A DNA stretch of 64,000 nucleotides, taken from the NCBI RefSeq assembly GCF_013314895.1, contig NZ_JABTYE010000007.1:124001-188000 (forward strand), given 5' to 3'. The position numbers and the translations under genes are program-made. This document shows, piece after piece, positions 47,525 through 58,563 of this stretch. Under the pieces are notes generated by a model. That model had not been told where the DNA came from. It saw only the letters and a list, made by a program, of their open reading frames with translations, and made no database searches. Every line of letters starts with the position of its first letter. Within the stretch, counting starts at the first letter, position 1. The DNA is from Cupriavidus gilardii (GTDB lineage Bacteria; Pseudomonadota; Gammaproteobacteria; Burkholderiales; Burkholderiaceae).

Positions 47525-47574
47525 GCGCATCGCCGGCCGAGGCGCGGCCCCGGCTCGGCGATACCCCGGCCTTC

Positions 47575-48885
47575 CTATCGATTGACCGTCTTCGCCGGCA
47601 TCGCCAGCACCAGCAGGCAGCTTCCCAGCAGGCAAACGGCGAACAGAATCAATCCGGCGCTGGGGCTGTTGAACGTATCCTTCATCCACCCCAGCAGATA
47701 TGTCGCCGCAAACCCGCCCAGATTGGCGATCGAGCAGGCCAGCGCAATCCCGGCCGCGGCGGCGGTGCCGCTCAGGAAGGTCGAAGGCAGGCACCAGAAC
47801 ACCGGGAACGTTGCCACGATGCCGACGTTGGCGAGCGTCAGCAGAGCGAGCGTGGCGCCGGTGTGGCCCGTGACGAAGGTACTGGCGATCAGCCCGAACG
47901 CGCCGAACAGCACCGGCACCACGATATGCCAGCGGCGTTCGCGCGTTCGGTCCGAGTGCGCGCCGTTGATCAGCATGGCCACCACCGCCACCGCATGCGG
48001 AATCGCGGTCAGCAGCCCGATATGCAGCGGGCTGGCGACGCCCGAGTCGCGGATGATGGTCGGCATCCAGAAGCCGATCGAGTACGTTCCCATCAGCAGG
48101 CACATGTCGATCACGCCCAGCATCCAGACGCGGCGGTCGGTGAAGGCCGCCTTCAGCGAATGATGGTTCTCGACCAGCACGTCGGCTTCCAGATTGCGCT
48201 GCAGCGTGCGTTTCTCGCCGGCATCGAGCCACTTGGCCGATTCGATGTCGTTCGGCAGATAGAAGAACACCATCACGCCGAGCAGCACCGAGGGCAACGC
48301 TTCGAGAAAGAACAGCCATTGCCAGCCGGCATAGCCATAGACGCCCGAGAACGCCGTCATGATCCAGCCGGAGATCGGGCTGCCGATCATGCTCGCCAGC
48401 GGCAGCCCGATCATGAACAGCGCGATGATCTTGCTGCGGCGATGGGTCGGATACCAGTAGGTCAGATACAGCAGCACGCCCGGCAGAAAGCCCGCCTCCG
48501 CCGCGCCCAGCAGGAACCGCACGATATAGAACTGCGTGGGCGTGGTGACGAACATGGTGGCGCCCGACAGCAGCCCCCAGGTGACCATGATGCGGGCGAT
48601 CCAGAGGCGGGCGCCGACCTTCTGCAGCACCAGATTGCTGGGCACTTCGAACAGGATATAGCCGACGAAGAACAGGCCGGCGCCCAGGCCATAGACCGTC
48701 TCGCTGAACTTCAGGTCGTCGAGCATCTGCAGCTTGGCCAGACCGACGTTGATGCGGTCCAGATACGCGGCCAGATAGCACAGACAGAAGAACGGAATCA
48801 GGCGCCATGTCACCTTGCGGTAGACATCCGGTTCCGTCGTTGGGGCCAGCGCGCCGGCCGTTCCTTGCGGGTACTGATACGACAT
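47575..48885 (-). CDS. nicT: MFS transporter of the ACS family, probable nicotinate importer
   Basis: A 436-residue major facilitator with 12 predicted helices. The N-terminal 'CYLAAYLDRINVGLAKLQM' and 'GYILFEVPSNLVLQKVGARL' segments identify the anion:cation symporter group (phthalate, galactonate, 4-hydroxyphenylacetate carriers). It is the last gene of the minus-strand nicC-nicA-nicB run, 173 bases after nicB, and has the length of Pseudomonas putida NicT. The transport of nicotinate is inferred from this context. Confidence 0.8.
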   Translation of the reverse strand: MSYQYPQGTAGALAPTTEPDVYRKVTWRLIPFFCLCYLAAYLDRINVGLAKLQMLDDLKFSETVYGLGAGLFFVGYILFEVPSNLVLQKVGARLWIARIMVTWGLLSGATMFVTTPTQFYIVRFLLGAAEAGFLPGVLLYLTYWYPTHRRSKIIALFMIGLPLASMIGSPISGWIMTAFSGVYGYAGWQWLFFLEALPSVLLGVMVFFYLPNDIESAKWLDAGEKRTLQRNLEADVLVENHHSLKAAFTDRRVWMLGVIDMCLLMGTYSIGFWMPTIIRDSGVASPLHIGLLTAIPHAVAVVAMLINGAHSDRTRERRWHIVVPVLFGAFGLIASTFVTGHTGATLALLTLANVGIVATFPVFWCLPSTFLSGTAAAAGIALACSIANLGGFAATYLLGWMKDTFNSPSAGLILFAVCLLGSCLLVLAMPAKTVNR

Positions 48886-49058
48886 CTTCGCTCCTTGCTT
48901 GGTCTACCTTTGGGTGCTGGCGCCAACACCGTCCCCGCCTCGGCGTCGATGACGCAAGGTACGGAGTCGGGGTGACTGGGTCCGATGCAGTGCGTGCTAC
49001 ATCGTGATCGGGAATTCGTCGGTGAACGCTTGGGGATCAGGGGGCGGCGTCTTTCTTT

Positions 49059-52000
49059 TTATTGCGAGCGGTGCGCGCCAGTGGCCGCGCTGGTACGTAT
49101 TCGTGTGATCGCCTGGTCGACGCCCTGCCACGCCGGCTTGTCCGGCGCAAAGCGGGCGCGCAGGTAGTGCACCAGTTCCGCGACTTGCCTGTCGTCGAAG
49201 CTGTCGGCAAAGCCCGGCATGTCGCCCAGCGCATTCGACGAAGGCGCCGGGATGCCTTTCAGCACGGCCTGAATCACGTTGTCCGGCTTGTCGCTATGCA
49301 GATTGGTGTTCAACGCCAGGGAAGGCTTGACGCCGAACATCGGCACGCCCTGATCCGATTGATGGCAGACCGCGCAGGCGCTTTGATAGAGCCGGTCCGC
49401 GGTGCCGGTCATCGTGCGGGCCAGTGTCGCGCTGCGCTGTTGCAGCTCGCGCGCCTGCTGTTCGATCGTGGCGGCATCGGGCACGGACGGATTGAACGAG
49501 GCCACGTAGTGCGCGATCGCCCGCACGTCGCTCTCCGGCAGTTGCGCGAGCTCGTCCACGACGGGCGCCATCGGGCCGGCTGCGGCGCCATGGCGCGCGG
49601 AATAGCCGGTGCGCAAATACTGGAACAGGTCTTCCTCGGTCCAGGGAATCGGCGCGCGCGACAACGCAGTCAATGCCGGCGCCTCCCAGCCCTCGGCTTG
49701 TCCGCCGGTCAGATAGGCGCGGCCGCCCTTTTCGGCGCCGAAGGCATTGCGGGGCGAATGGCAGGCGCTGCAGTGTCCCAGCCCTTCGGCCAGATACGCG
49801 CCGCGATTCCATTGCACGGAGCGCGACGGGTCGGGCTGGAAGGGCTCGTTGCGATGGAACAGCAGGTTCCAGCCCGCCATCAGCGGCCGCAGATTGAAGG
49901 GGAAGGCCAGCTCGGTTTTGGGCGCCGGCGCCCGCACCGGCTCGGCGGACATCAGATAGGCGTACAACGCCCGCATATCGCCCTCGCTGATCCTGGCGAA
50001 AGCGGTATAGGGGAAGGCGGGGTACAGGCGGCGTCCGTCGCGATGGATACCCTCGCGCATCGCGCGTTCGAAGGCGGCGTACGACCAGTTGCCGATGCCG
50101 GTGTCGGCATCGGGCGTGATATTGGTGCTGTAGATGGTGCCGAACGGCGTCTCGAGCGGCAGCCCGCCGGCATTCTTCGCGCCGTTGGGCGCAGTGTGGC
50201 AGACGGCGCAGTCGCCGGCAGCGGCAACCAGCCGGCCGCGTTCGATGGTGGCGGCCGAATAAAAGCCCGGCTCCGGCGGAGCAACCGGAGCGATGGCGGA
50301 GCGCCATGGCATCACGGTCGCGCACAGTCCCGCAATCGCGGCGCCGGCCGCGAGCAGCCAATTGCGTTTGCGCCTTGACGGCTCCGCACCGGCGCGGTCT
50401 CCGGCGAGCGCGAGCCGTATGCGTTCGCCGCTGAACGGCGGTTCGCGCAGACGCACGCCGGTCGCGTCGAAGATTGCATTGGCAATTGCGGCGGCGGCGG
50501 GCAAGGTGGCAGCGGCACTGCCGCGCAGTCCCGCGGTCGTCGTCAGACCGCCAACGACGCGAACCTCCGGCGCGAACGTAGCAAGCGTCGCGGGCACAGC
50601 GGACGGGTCTGCGGACTCGATGGACCCGTTGTGGAACGAGGGCGTGCCGGTCGTCAATCGCCGCGTCGCTTGAGCAACATCGTGCTCCAGCGCCCGTTCC
50701 AACGCCGGCGCGGCGTCCCGCGATGCGAAGGACGAGGGCGATGCCGCCGAAGCGGCGCGGTCATGGCCCACCGTGACCCGTGTCACGCTGACTTCGCCGC
50801 TGAATGCATCGACCTCGACGTCGGCAACCCACGCCGCCCAGCTGTGCGCCGGCTTGTCGCCATCGGCCTCCAGCACGCTGGCATAGGCGAAGCCGCGCCC
50901 GCGGCGAACGCCCGCCGATGGTTCGCGAGCGGCCGCGCGCTGGGCAGGGGTCTGCCATCCGGCCTGCTGCGCTACCTGACGAACCAGTGTCGCGCCCCGC
51001 TCGTCCTGCAGATGACGCAGGCGCAGGGCTACCGGGTCGACGCCGGCCATGGCGGCCGCCTCGTCCAGATGCGATTCGCGCGCGAAGACGTGCGCGACGG
51101 CCTCTGCCAATGGAGTGACGGCGATGGGAGCGGCGGACGTGTGCACCGTGTCGGTCGACGCGACTTCGAGATGGTCGAACCGATATGGCGGCACCAGCCC
51201 GAGAGCTTCGTCCGTGCCGACATCCGACACGGCGGACGGCGTACCGGTCTGGATCGATGCGAGCGGCCGGACATGGACCGGCATCGCCGTGGCCGTGACC
51301 TGATAGGCGGAGACGGCGACGGCATCGCTGTCGGGCTCGCCGGTCGACGTCGCGCTGGCAATATGCGTCGTCATCCAGCCAGCTGCGTCGTCGAAGTGCG
51401 CGGCATCGAAGCGAACCAGCACCGGTGCGCCCACCGCCTGCGCCAGCAGCGCGGCATCGGCGGCGGCATGGTGGGACACGCTCGCCTGCGCGGGCCCTCC
51501 GGCCATATCGGCGCCGTCGTGCCCGCCGTCGTGCCCGCCGTCGTGCCAATGGATCAGCGTGACCGCAGCCTCCGAAATCTCGAGCAGCTTCGCCAGTTCT
51601 GCGCGCAGCGCACCGGGGCGGCTGTCCGGAAGCCAGACCCGCAGCTCGCCTTCGCGCCAGTCCGCGATCGCGGTGGCCGCAGGCGGGGCCATGCCAGCCA
51701 GCGGCCAGCGATAGTCCCGTTCGAGCCGCAAGGCAGCGCTGGCGAGCGCCGATGCCGGATCGCCACGCGAGGCCAGTATGCGACGCTGGCGCGGAACGCG
51801 CAGGTCGGCCCGACCGCCAACCTTCGCCCATACCGGCCGCAACGCCGCCGCACCGGCGGCTGCCTGCGCGGGCGATCGTGCGACCACTGCCAGAAAATTG
51901 CCGCGCGATACCACCGCGACCACATCGGCTACTGCGCGAGCCGCGTCCCCATCGAAGCGGCGCAGCGTGGCGCCGTGGGGATCGTGCGGGCGCACGACCT

Positions 52001-52106
52001 CGCCGAACAGCCATTGCCCGCGTGCGGGCGGCGGGCAGACCGGCGTCGCCGCGCGTGCCGCTTCGGTGAGTTCGCCGCGGTCCGGCACCCTGGCCAGATC
52101 GTTCAT
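49059..52106 (-). CDS. nicB: nicotinate dehydrogenase, cytochrome c subunit with degenerate molybdopterin domain
   Basis: A 1015-residue protein. Residues 1-560 are a shortened molybdopterin-type domain beginning at the hammerhead region; the 'GAGE' active-site motif (Glu) of the family is replaced: the segment reads GLRGSAAATLP near 525-535. A membrane helix follows (about 577-598), then three c-haem sites CxxCH at about 634 (DCAVCH), 780 (HCSACH) and 914 (ACAVCH). P. putida NicB (about 1187 residues) is the fused active form. Here the intact Mo subunit is probably the separate gene at 58564, and this protein serves to pass electrons from the Mo/2Fe-2S part to the respiratory chain. It overlaps nicA by four bases. 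Confidence 0.85.
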   Translation of the reverse strand: MNDLARVPDRGELTEAARAATPVCPPPARGQWLFGEVVRPHDPHGATLRRFDGDAARAVADVVAVVSRGNFLAVVARSPAQAAAGAAALRPVWAKVGGRADLRVPRQRRILASRGDPASALASAALRLERDYRWPLAGMAPPAATAIADWREGELRVWLPDSRPGALRAELAKLLEISEAAVTLIHWHDGGHDGGHDGADMAGGPAQASVSHHAAADAALLAQAVGAPVLVRFDAAHFDDAAGWMTTHIASATSTGEPDSDAVAVSAYQVTATAMPVHVRPLASIQTGTPSAVSDVGTDEALGLVPPYRFDHLEVASTDTVHTSAAPIAVTPLAEAVAHVFARESHLDEAAAMAGVDPVALRLRHLQDERGATLVRQVAQQAGWQTPAQRAAAREPSAGVRRGRGFAYASVLEADGDKPAHSWAAWVADVEVDAFSGEVSVTRVTVGHDRAASAASPSSFASRDAAPALERALEHDVAQATRRLTTGTPSFHNGSIESADPSAVPATLATFAPEVRVVGGLTTTAGLRGSAAATLPAAAAIANAIFDATGVRLREPPFSGERIRLALAGDRAGAEPSRRKRNWLLAAGAAIAGLCATVMPWRSAIAPVAPPEPGFYSAATIERGRLVAAAGDCAVCHTAPNGAKNAGGLPLETPFGTIYSTNITPDADTGIGNWSYAAFERAMREGIHRDGRRLYPAFPYTAFARISEGDMRALYAYLMSAEPVRAPAPKTELAFPFNLRPLMAGWNLLFHRNEPFQPDPSRSVQWNRGAYLAEGLGHCSACHSPRNAFGAEKGGRAYLTGGQAEGWEAPALTALSRAPIPWTEEDLFQYLRTGYSARHGAAAGPMAPVVDELAQLPESDVRAIAHYVASFNPSVPDAATIEQQARELQQRSATLARTMTGTADRLYQSACAVCHQSDQGVPMFGVKPSLALNTNLHSDKPDNVIQAVLKGIPAPSSNALGDMPGFADSFDDRQVAELVHYLRARFAPDKPAWQGVDQAITRIRTSAATGAHRSQ
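51513..51548. repeat. 12-bp tandem repeat inside nicB
   Basis: Three copies of gccgtcgtgccc (the last with one change) encode DGGH-DGGH-DG-type residues in the degenerate molybdopterin domain. In-frame copy changes are possible without breaking the gene. Confidence 0.85.
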
Positions 52107-52612
52107 CGCTGTTCCACCTGATAAGGCGCCTGCTGCAGCAACATCGCGGCACGCTTGACCGCGCGGACGATCTCGACATGCGTGCCGCAGCGGCACAGAT
52201 TGAAGCGCAGGGCTTCGCGGATCTGCTCGTCGGTCGGATCGGGGTGCGTCGACAGGAAGGCCCTGGCGGTCATGATCATGCCGTTCAGGCAGTAGCCGCA
52301 CTGGGCCGCCTGTTCATCGATAAAAGCCTGCTGCACCGGGTCCGGTTGCTCGCCCTGCCCCAATCCTTCCAGCGTGGTCACCGCATGCCCGACCGCGGCC
52401 CGCACCGGCACCACACACGAACGCGCCGCGACGCCGTCGATCAGCACCGTGCAGGCGCCGCACTGGCCCAGCCCGCAGCCATACTTCGGCCCATTGCATT
52501 CGAAGTCGTTGCGCAGGATATAGAGCAGCGGCGTCGCGGGGTCGACGCAGACCGATCGTTCGGTGCGATTGACGTTCAGCGAGAGCTGGCTGGGGGGACG
52601 AGGCACGCTCAT
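52103..52612 (-). CDS. nicA: nicotinate dehydrogenase, [2Fe-2S] subunit
   Basis: A 169-residue protein with two iron-sulfur clusters. The plant-ferredoxin type site uses Cys46, 51, 54 and 66 (GCGLGQCGACTVLIDG); the second, alpha-helical site uses Cys105, 108, 140 and 142 (QCGYCLNG; LCRCG). This is the small subunit that takes electrons from the molybdenum centre during hydroxylation of nicotinate to 6-hydroxynicotinate. The chosen ATG (52612) gives the standard length; its stop overlaps the nicB start. Confidence 0.93.
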   Translation of the reverse strand: MSVPRPPSQLSLNVNRTERSVCVDPATPLLYILRNDFECNGPKYGCGLGQCGACTVLIDGVAARSCVVPVRAAVGHAVTTLEGLGQGEQPDPVQQAFIDEQAAQCGYCLNGMIMTARAFLSTHPDPTDEQIREALRFNLCRCGTHVEIVRAVKRAAMLLQQAPYQVEQR

Positions 52613-52728
52613 GGGGCTGGCTTGGCTTGGGGACGGCAATGCGATGTTGCCGCGCCTCCGGGATTCACGATGGGCACCGCCGGCCGGGACCGCGCCGGCG
52701 GGCCGGAGAACCCGCGCAAGGCGTTCGC

Positions 52729-54248
<1,520 letters not shown>

Positions 54249-55001
54249 GTGCAGAAAGTCTTCCGGATCGGCCAGATCGTGCCGAGCTCCAACACCACCA
54301 TGGAAACCGAGATCCCCGCGATGCTGGCGGCACGCCAGCTGGTCAGGCCGGAACGCTTCACCTTTCATTCGAGCCGGATGCGGATGAAGACCGTCAAGAA
54401 GGAGGAGCTCGCGGCAATGGATGCCGAGTCGGACCGCTGCGCGGTCGAGCTCAGCGATGCGCGGGTCGACGTGCTCGGCTATGCCTGCCTGGTCGCGATC
54501 ATGTCGATGGGGCGCGGCTATCACCGCGTGTCGGAAGAGCGCCTGCAGTCGCGCACCGCCGAGAACGACGGCACCGCGCCCGTGGTGACCAGCGCCGGCG
54601 CGCTGGTCAACGCGCTGAAGGTGATCGGCGCGAAGCGCATTGCGCTGGTGGCGCCCTATATGAAACCGCTGACCGAGCTGGTAGTCGACTACATCCGGCA
54701 CGAGGGCTACGAGGTGGTCGACTGGCGCGCACTGGAGATTCCCGACAACCTCGAGGTCGGCCGCCACGATCCGAATCGTCTTCCGGCCATCGTCGCGCAG
54801 ATGAATACGCGCGATGTCGATGCCGTCGTGCTGTCTGCCTGCGTGCAGATGCCTTCGCTGCCGGTGGTGGCAAAGGTCGAGGCGATGACCGGCAAGCCGG
54901 TCATTACCGCCGCGATCGCGACGACCTACGCGATGCTGAAGGCGCTGGACCTCGAACCTGTCGTGCCGGGCGGCGGCACGCTGCTGTCAGGCGCGTACTG
55001 A
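54249..55001 (+). CDS. nicE: maleate isomerase
   Basis: A 250-residue Asp/Glu racemase-superfamily enzyme that turns maleate into fumarate, the last step of nicotinate breakdown. The two catalytic cysteines are Cys80 (LGYACLVAIMS) and Cys198 (LSACVQMPSLP). The N-terminal 'IGQIVPSSNTTMETEIPAML' is typical. The start is GTG. It heads the plus-strand nicE-nicD-nicX-nicF unit. Confidence 0.93.
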   Translation: MQKVFRIGQIVPSSNTTMETEIPAMLAARQLVRPERFTFHSSRMRMKTVKKEELAAMDAESDRCAVELSDARVDVLGYACLVAIMSMGRGYHRVSEERLQSRTAENDGTAPVVTSAGALVNALKVIGAKRIALVAPYMKPLTELVVDYIRHEGYEVVDWRALEIPDNLEVGRHDPNRLPAIVAQMNTRDVDAVVLSACVQMPSLPVVAKVEAMTGKPVITAAIATTYAMLKALDLEPVVPGGGTLLSGAY

Positions 55002-55018
55002 GCCGCGCGGGGACAGCC

Positions 55019-55849
55019 ATGACGACATCCTTTCTCTACGGCGGCAACGTCTTCGCCAACGGCATCCGCCAACACTATCTGCGCTATGGCGGCCCAGGCG
55101 AAGGCCGCGATGCGCGCGACCCGGTCATCATCGTGCCGGGCATCACCAGCCCGGCCATTACCTGGGGCTTCGTCGGCGACCGCTTCGGGCGCCAGTTCGA
55201 TACCTATGTGCTCGATGTACGCGGCCGCGGACTGTCCGCGGCAGGCGACGCGCTGGACTACAGCCTCGATGCGCAGGCGGCCGACGTGATCGCCTTCGCC
55301 GACGCCCTCGGCCTGAAACGCTACAGCGTGGTCGGCCATTCGATGGGCGGTCGCATCGGCCTGCGCGCGGCACGAGCCAGGCCCCCTGGTCTGGTGCGGC
55401 TGGCGATGATCGATCCGCCGGTGTCCGGCCCCGGCCGCCGGCCCTATCCCTCGCAGCTGCCGTGGTATGTCGATTCGATCCGGCTGGCACGCCGCGGCAT
55501 CGATGTCGAAGGCATGCGGGCCTTCTGCCCCACCTGGACGGAGGCGCAGCTACGACTGCGCGCCGAATGGCTGCACACCTGCGACGAGCGCGCCGTGGTG
55601 GCCAGCTTCGACGGTTTCCATCAGGACGACGTGCATGCGGACATGCCGCATGTCGCCGTGCCGGCGCTGCTGATGGTGGCCGGCCGCGGCGACGTGATCC
55701 GGCCGGAGGACATCGAGGAGATCCGTGGATTGATGCCGCAGCTGCAGGTCGCGCATGTACCCGATGCCGGCCACATGATTCCGTGGGACGACGAAGACGG
55801 CTTCTATCGTGCCTTCGGCGATTTCCTCGGCGCGCCGCTGCAGGCATGA
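55019..55849 (+). CDS. nicD: N-formylmaleamate deformylase
   Basis: A 276-residue alpha/beta hydrolase that releases formate from N-formylmaleamate. Nucleophile Ser108 is in VVGHSMGGRIG, and His252 near the end (PDAGHMIPWDD) completes the triad with an Asp in between. It follows nicE by 17 bases and precedes nicX, the order expected for enzymes acting after and before it in the pathway. Other functions for this fold are possible, but context is decisive. Confidence 0.88.
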   Translation: MTTSFLYGGNVFANGIRQHYLRYGGPGEGRDARDPVIIVPGITSPAITWGFVGDRFGRQFDTYVLDVRGRGLSAAGDALDYSLDAQAADVIAFADALGLKRYSVVGHSMGGRIGLRAARARPPGLVRLAMIDPPVSGPGRRPYPSQLPWYVDSIRLARRGIDVEGMRAFCPTWTEAQLRLRAEWLHTCDERAVVASFDGFHQDDVHADMPHVAVPALLMVAGRGDVIRPEDIEEIRGLMPQLQVAHVPDAGHMIPWDDEDGFYRAFGDFLGAPLQA

Positions 55850-55884
55850 GCGCCCCGCCAACATTCACCGATCAAGGAGAACGC

Positions 55885-56964
55885 ATGCCGGTAAGCGATC
55901 ATGATCTGACGCAAGCCTGGAAGCAGGTGCTGACGCTGTCGAAGCTGCAGCCGGGCCAGAGCGTCACCGTGCTGACCAGCGCCGCCACGCATCCGCAGAC
56001 GATGCGCACCGCGCTGCTGGCGGCATCGTCGATGGGCGCCATCGTCAACCGGCTCGACCTGCCGCCGGTCAATGCGGAGAAGGCACTGAGCCGCGATTCG
56101 CTGGCGTATCTGGGCACCACGCCGCTGACCGGAAACCAGGCGGCCATCGCGGCGCTCAAGGCCAGCGATCTGGTGCTCGACCTGATGACGCTGCTGTTCT
56201 CGCCCGAGCAGCACGAAATCCTCGCCACCGGCACCAGGATCCTGCTCGCGGTCGAGCCACCGGAGGTGCTGGTGCGGCTGGTGCCGACCGAGGCGGACCG
56301 CACACGTGTGCGTGCGGCCACCGCGCGGCTGTCGCGGGCACACGAGATGCATATCGTCTCCGACGCCGGCACCGATCTGCGCTGCGCGCTCGGCGAATTC
56401 CCGGCAATCAGCGAATACGGCTTCGTCGACGAACCGGGCCGCTGGGACCACTGGCCCAGCGGCTTCGTGCTGACCTGGCCCAACGAAGGCGGCACCAACG
56501 GCCGCATCGTGCTCGACCGCGGCGACATCCTGCTGCCGATGAAGTCCTATATCCAGGCGCCGATCGACATCACGGTCGAAAACGGCTACGTCACGTCGAT
56601 CGACGGCGAGCTCGATGCCGAGCTGCTCGCCGACTACATGGCGTCGTTCAACGACCCGGAGGCCTATGCGATGTCGCACATCGGCTGGGGCCTGCAGCCG
56701 CGGGCGCGCTGGTCCACGCTGGCGATGTACGACCGCGAGGCGACCATCGGCATGGACGCACGTGCCTACGAAGGCAATTTCCTGTGCTCGTTCGGGCCGA
56801 ACAACGAGGCCGGCGGCAGCCGCACCACCGCCTGCCACATCGACATTCCGGTGCGCCATTGCACCGTCAGGCTCGATGGCGACACGGTGGTGGAACGGGG
56901 CCGCGTCATGGATGGCGGCGCCCCGATCCAGCAAGCATTCGACTATCGAACCGACGGAGCCTGA
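55885..56964 (+). CDS. nicX: 2,5-dihydroxypyridine 5,6-dioxygenase
   Basis: A 359-residue Fe(II) extradiol-type enzyme that opens the pyridine ring of 2,5-dihydroxypyridine to N-formylmaleamate. It aligns with P. putida NicX from the N-terminus (MPVSDHDLTQ) to the end, including 'TGTRILLAVEPPEVL' and 'YADEPGRWDHWPSGF'-like 'VDEPGRWDHWPSGF'. The metal ligands His265, His318 and Asp320 are all present at the same positions. The ATG at 55885 is preceded by aaggaga. Confidence 0.95.
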   Translation: MPVSDHDLTQAWKQVLTLSKLQPGQSVTVLTSAATHPQTMRTALLAASSMGAIVNRLDLPPVNAEKALSRDSLAYLGTTPLTGNQAAIAALKASDLVLDLMTLLFSPEQHEILATGTRILLAVEPPEVLVRLVPTEADRTRVRAATARLSRAHEMHIVSDAGTDLRCALGEFPAISEYGFVDEPGRWDHWPSGFVLTWPNEGGTNGRIVLDRGDILLPMKSYIQAPIDITVENGYVTSIDGELDAELLADYMASFNDPEAYAMSHIGWGLQPRARWSTLAMYDREATIGMDARAYEGNFLCSFGPNNEAGGSRTTACHIDIPVRHCTVRLDGDTVVERGRVMDGGAPIQQAFDYRTDGA

Positions 56965-56965
56965 C

Positions 56966-57607
56966 ATGCAGCATGAAGTGTCGACGTACCAGCGCCAGGG
57001 ATTTGGCGCGACCCTGGAGATCGCCGCGCCGTTCGGCCTGTTGATCATCGACTTCGTCAACGGCTTCGCCGACCCGGAAGTGTTCGGCGGCGGCAATATC
57101 CCCGAGGCGATCGCGAATACCGGGCCGCTACTGGCCGCGGCGCGCGAACAGGGTTGGCCGATCGCGCATACGCGCATCGTCTTTGCCGACGACGGCGCGG
57201 ACCGCAATGTCTTCACGCAGAAGGTGCCGGGCATGCTGACGTTGAAGGAGGCCAGCCACAACAGCGCGATCGTGCCGCAACTGGCGCCGGGCGACGGCGA
57301 ACTGGTGGTGCGCAAGACGGTGCCGTCGGCGTTCTTCGGTACCTCGCTGGCGGCATGGCTCGCGCATCGCGGCGTGCGCACGCTGCTGGTGGCGGGCTGC
57401 GTCACCAGCGGCTGCGTACGCGCCAGCGTGGTCGACGCGATGTCGTACGGTTTTCGCCCGCTGGTGCTGTCCGATTGCGTCGGCGACCGCGCGCTGGGCC
57501 CGCATCAGGCCAATCTGTTCGACATGGAGCAGAAGTACGCCACCGTGATGCCGCGCGACGAGGCGCTGGCCGCGATCGCGGCAACGGTCGCGGCGCAGGC
57601 CCGCTAG
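56966..57607 (+). CDS. nicF: maleamate amidohydrolase
   Basis: A 213-residue isochorismatase-fold amidase that converts maleamate to maleate and ammonia. The catalytic triad is Asp29 (LLIIDFVNGF), Lys117 (VVRKTVPSAF) and Cys150 (VTSGCVRASV), near the positions of P. putida NicF. The start ATG lies two bases after the nicX stop. It ends the nicE-D-X-F unit; together with nicA/B and nicC the set covers nicotinate to fumarate. Confidence 0.94.
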   Translation: MQHEVSTYQRQGFGATLEIAAPFGLLIIDFVNGFADPEVFGGGNIPEAIANTGPLLAAAREQGWPIAHTRIVFADDGADRNVFTQKVPGMLTLKEASHNSAIVPQLAPGDGELVVRKTVPSAFFGTSLAAWLAHRGVRTLLVAGCVTSGCVRASVVDAMSYGFRPLVLSDCVGDRALGPHQANLFDMEQKYATVMPRDEALAAIAATVAAQAR

Positions 57608-57647
57608 CGCGGCGACGGACCGCTGGAGATCGCCGATGCGCCGCGCC

Positions 57648-58424
57648 TCAACCGGCCGCCGCCACGCGAGCGTTCTGCGCGGTCTTGCGTACCGGCTTGC
57701 GCGCGGCCTTGCTTGCGCGCGGTGCGGCAGGCGGCTCGGCCGTCGCAGCATGCTCCGCGGCAATCGAGGGCCGGCACACTGCGTTCAGCACGGTGTGCTG
57801 CATCACGTTGCGCCAGTGCTCGAGCGCGGGCTTGCTCATCATCGGCTCGCCCAGGAACGCACTCAGCGTATGGTGGTTGGAGTTGTAGAAGTAGCCCAGC
57901 GAAGCGATCACCAGATAGATGTCGCGGGCGCGGACCTCGGGCTGGAAGTGGCCGCTGGCCTTGCCGCGCTCGAGCACCCCGTCGAGCACCGACAGCGCAT
58001 AGCTGGAGATTTCCTTCAGCCTGCCCGACTTCTTCGCATGCCGCCCCTGGCTGATGTTTTCGCTGGTCAGGATCGCGACGAACTCCGGGTGGTCCAGATA
58101 GTAGTGCCAGACGAAGTCGGTCAGCTGCATCAGCGCGCGCACCGGATTGTCCGGATCGAGCTCCAGCGCCTGCTCGGCCTCGTTCAGCTGCGTGTAAATG
58201 GTCTCGAGCACTTCGACGAACAGCTTTTCCTTGCTGCCGAAGTAGTAGTAGATCATCCGGTCGTAGGTCTTGGCGAGCGACGAGATGCGCTCGACCCGCC
58301 CACCGTCGTAGCCGCGCTCGGCAAAGACCTTGATGGCCGCCTTGAGGATCTTGGCGCGCGTATCCTGGGCTTGCCTGGCCCGCGTGCCGGCCGCTGCCCT
58401 GGTTCTTGCCGTCGCGGTGGTCAT
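57648..58424 (-). CDS. TetR-family regulator
   Basis: A 258-residue repressor-type protein: helix-turn-helix at about 20-65 ('ILKAAIKVFAERGYDGGRVE', 'YYYFGSKEKLFVEVLETIYT') and a helical ligand domain. The C-terminal 30 residues are Ala/Lys/Arg-rich (ASKAARKPVRKTAQ) and look disordered. The ATG at 58424 gives a normal TetR start; the longer frame runs upstream into the divergent Mo-subunit promoter. It is divergent from that gene and may control it, which would be a second regulator for the nicotinate hydroxylase. Confidence 0.88.
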   Translation of the reverse strand: MTTATARTRAAAGTRARQAQDTRAKILKAAIKVFAERGYDGGRVERISSLAKTYDRMIYYYFGSKEKLFVEVLETIYTQLNEAEQALELDPDNPVRALMQLTDFVWHYYLDHPEFVAILTSENISQGRHAKKSGRLKEISSYALSVLDGVLERGKASGHFQPEVRARDIYLVIASLGYFYNSNHHTLSAFLGEPMMSKPALEHWRNVMQHTVLNAVCRPSIAAEHAATAEPPAAPRASKAARKPVRKTAQNARVAAAG

Positions 58425-58563
58425 GTCGTCGGTTGCGAGGATCTGGCGTTGCGAAGCTGCCAGTATAACTGTCGAAGGTGGCCGCAGCCGCACGCCTTTC
58501 CGGGTGTGCGAGGCCATTGCAGCGCCATGGCGGCGCGCCCGCCTTCGAAGGGAAAAGAACGAA

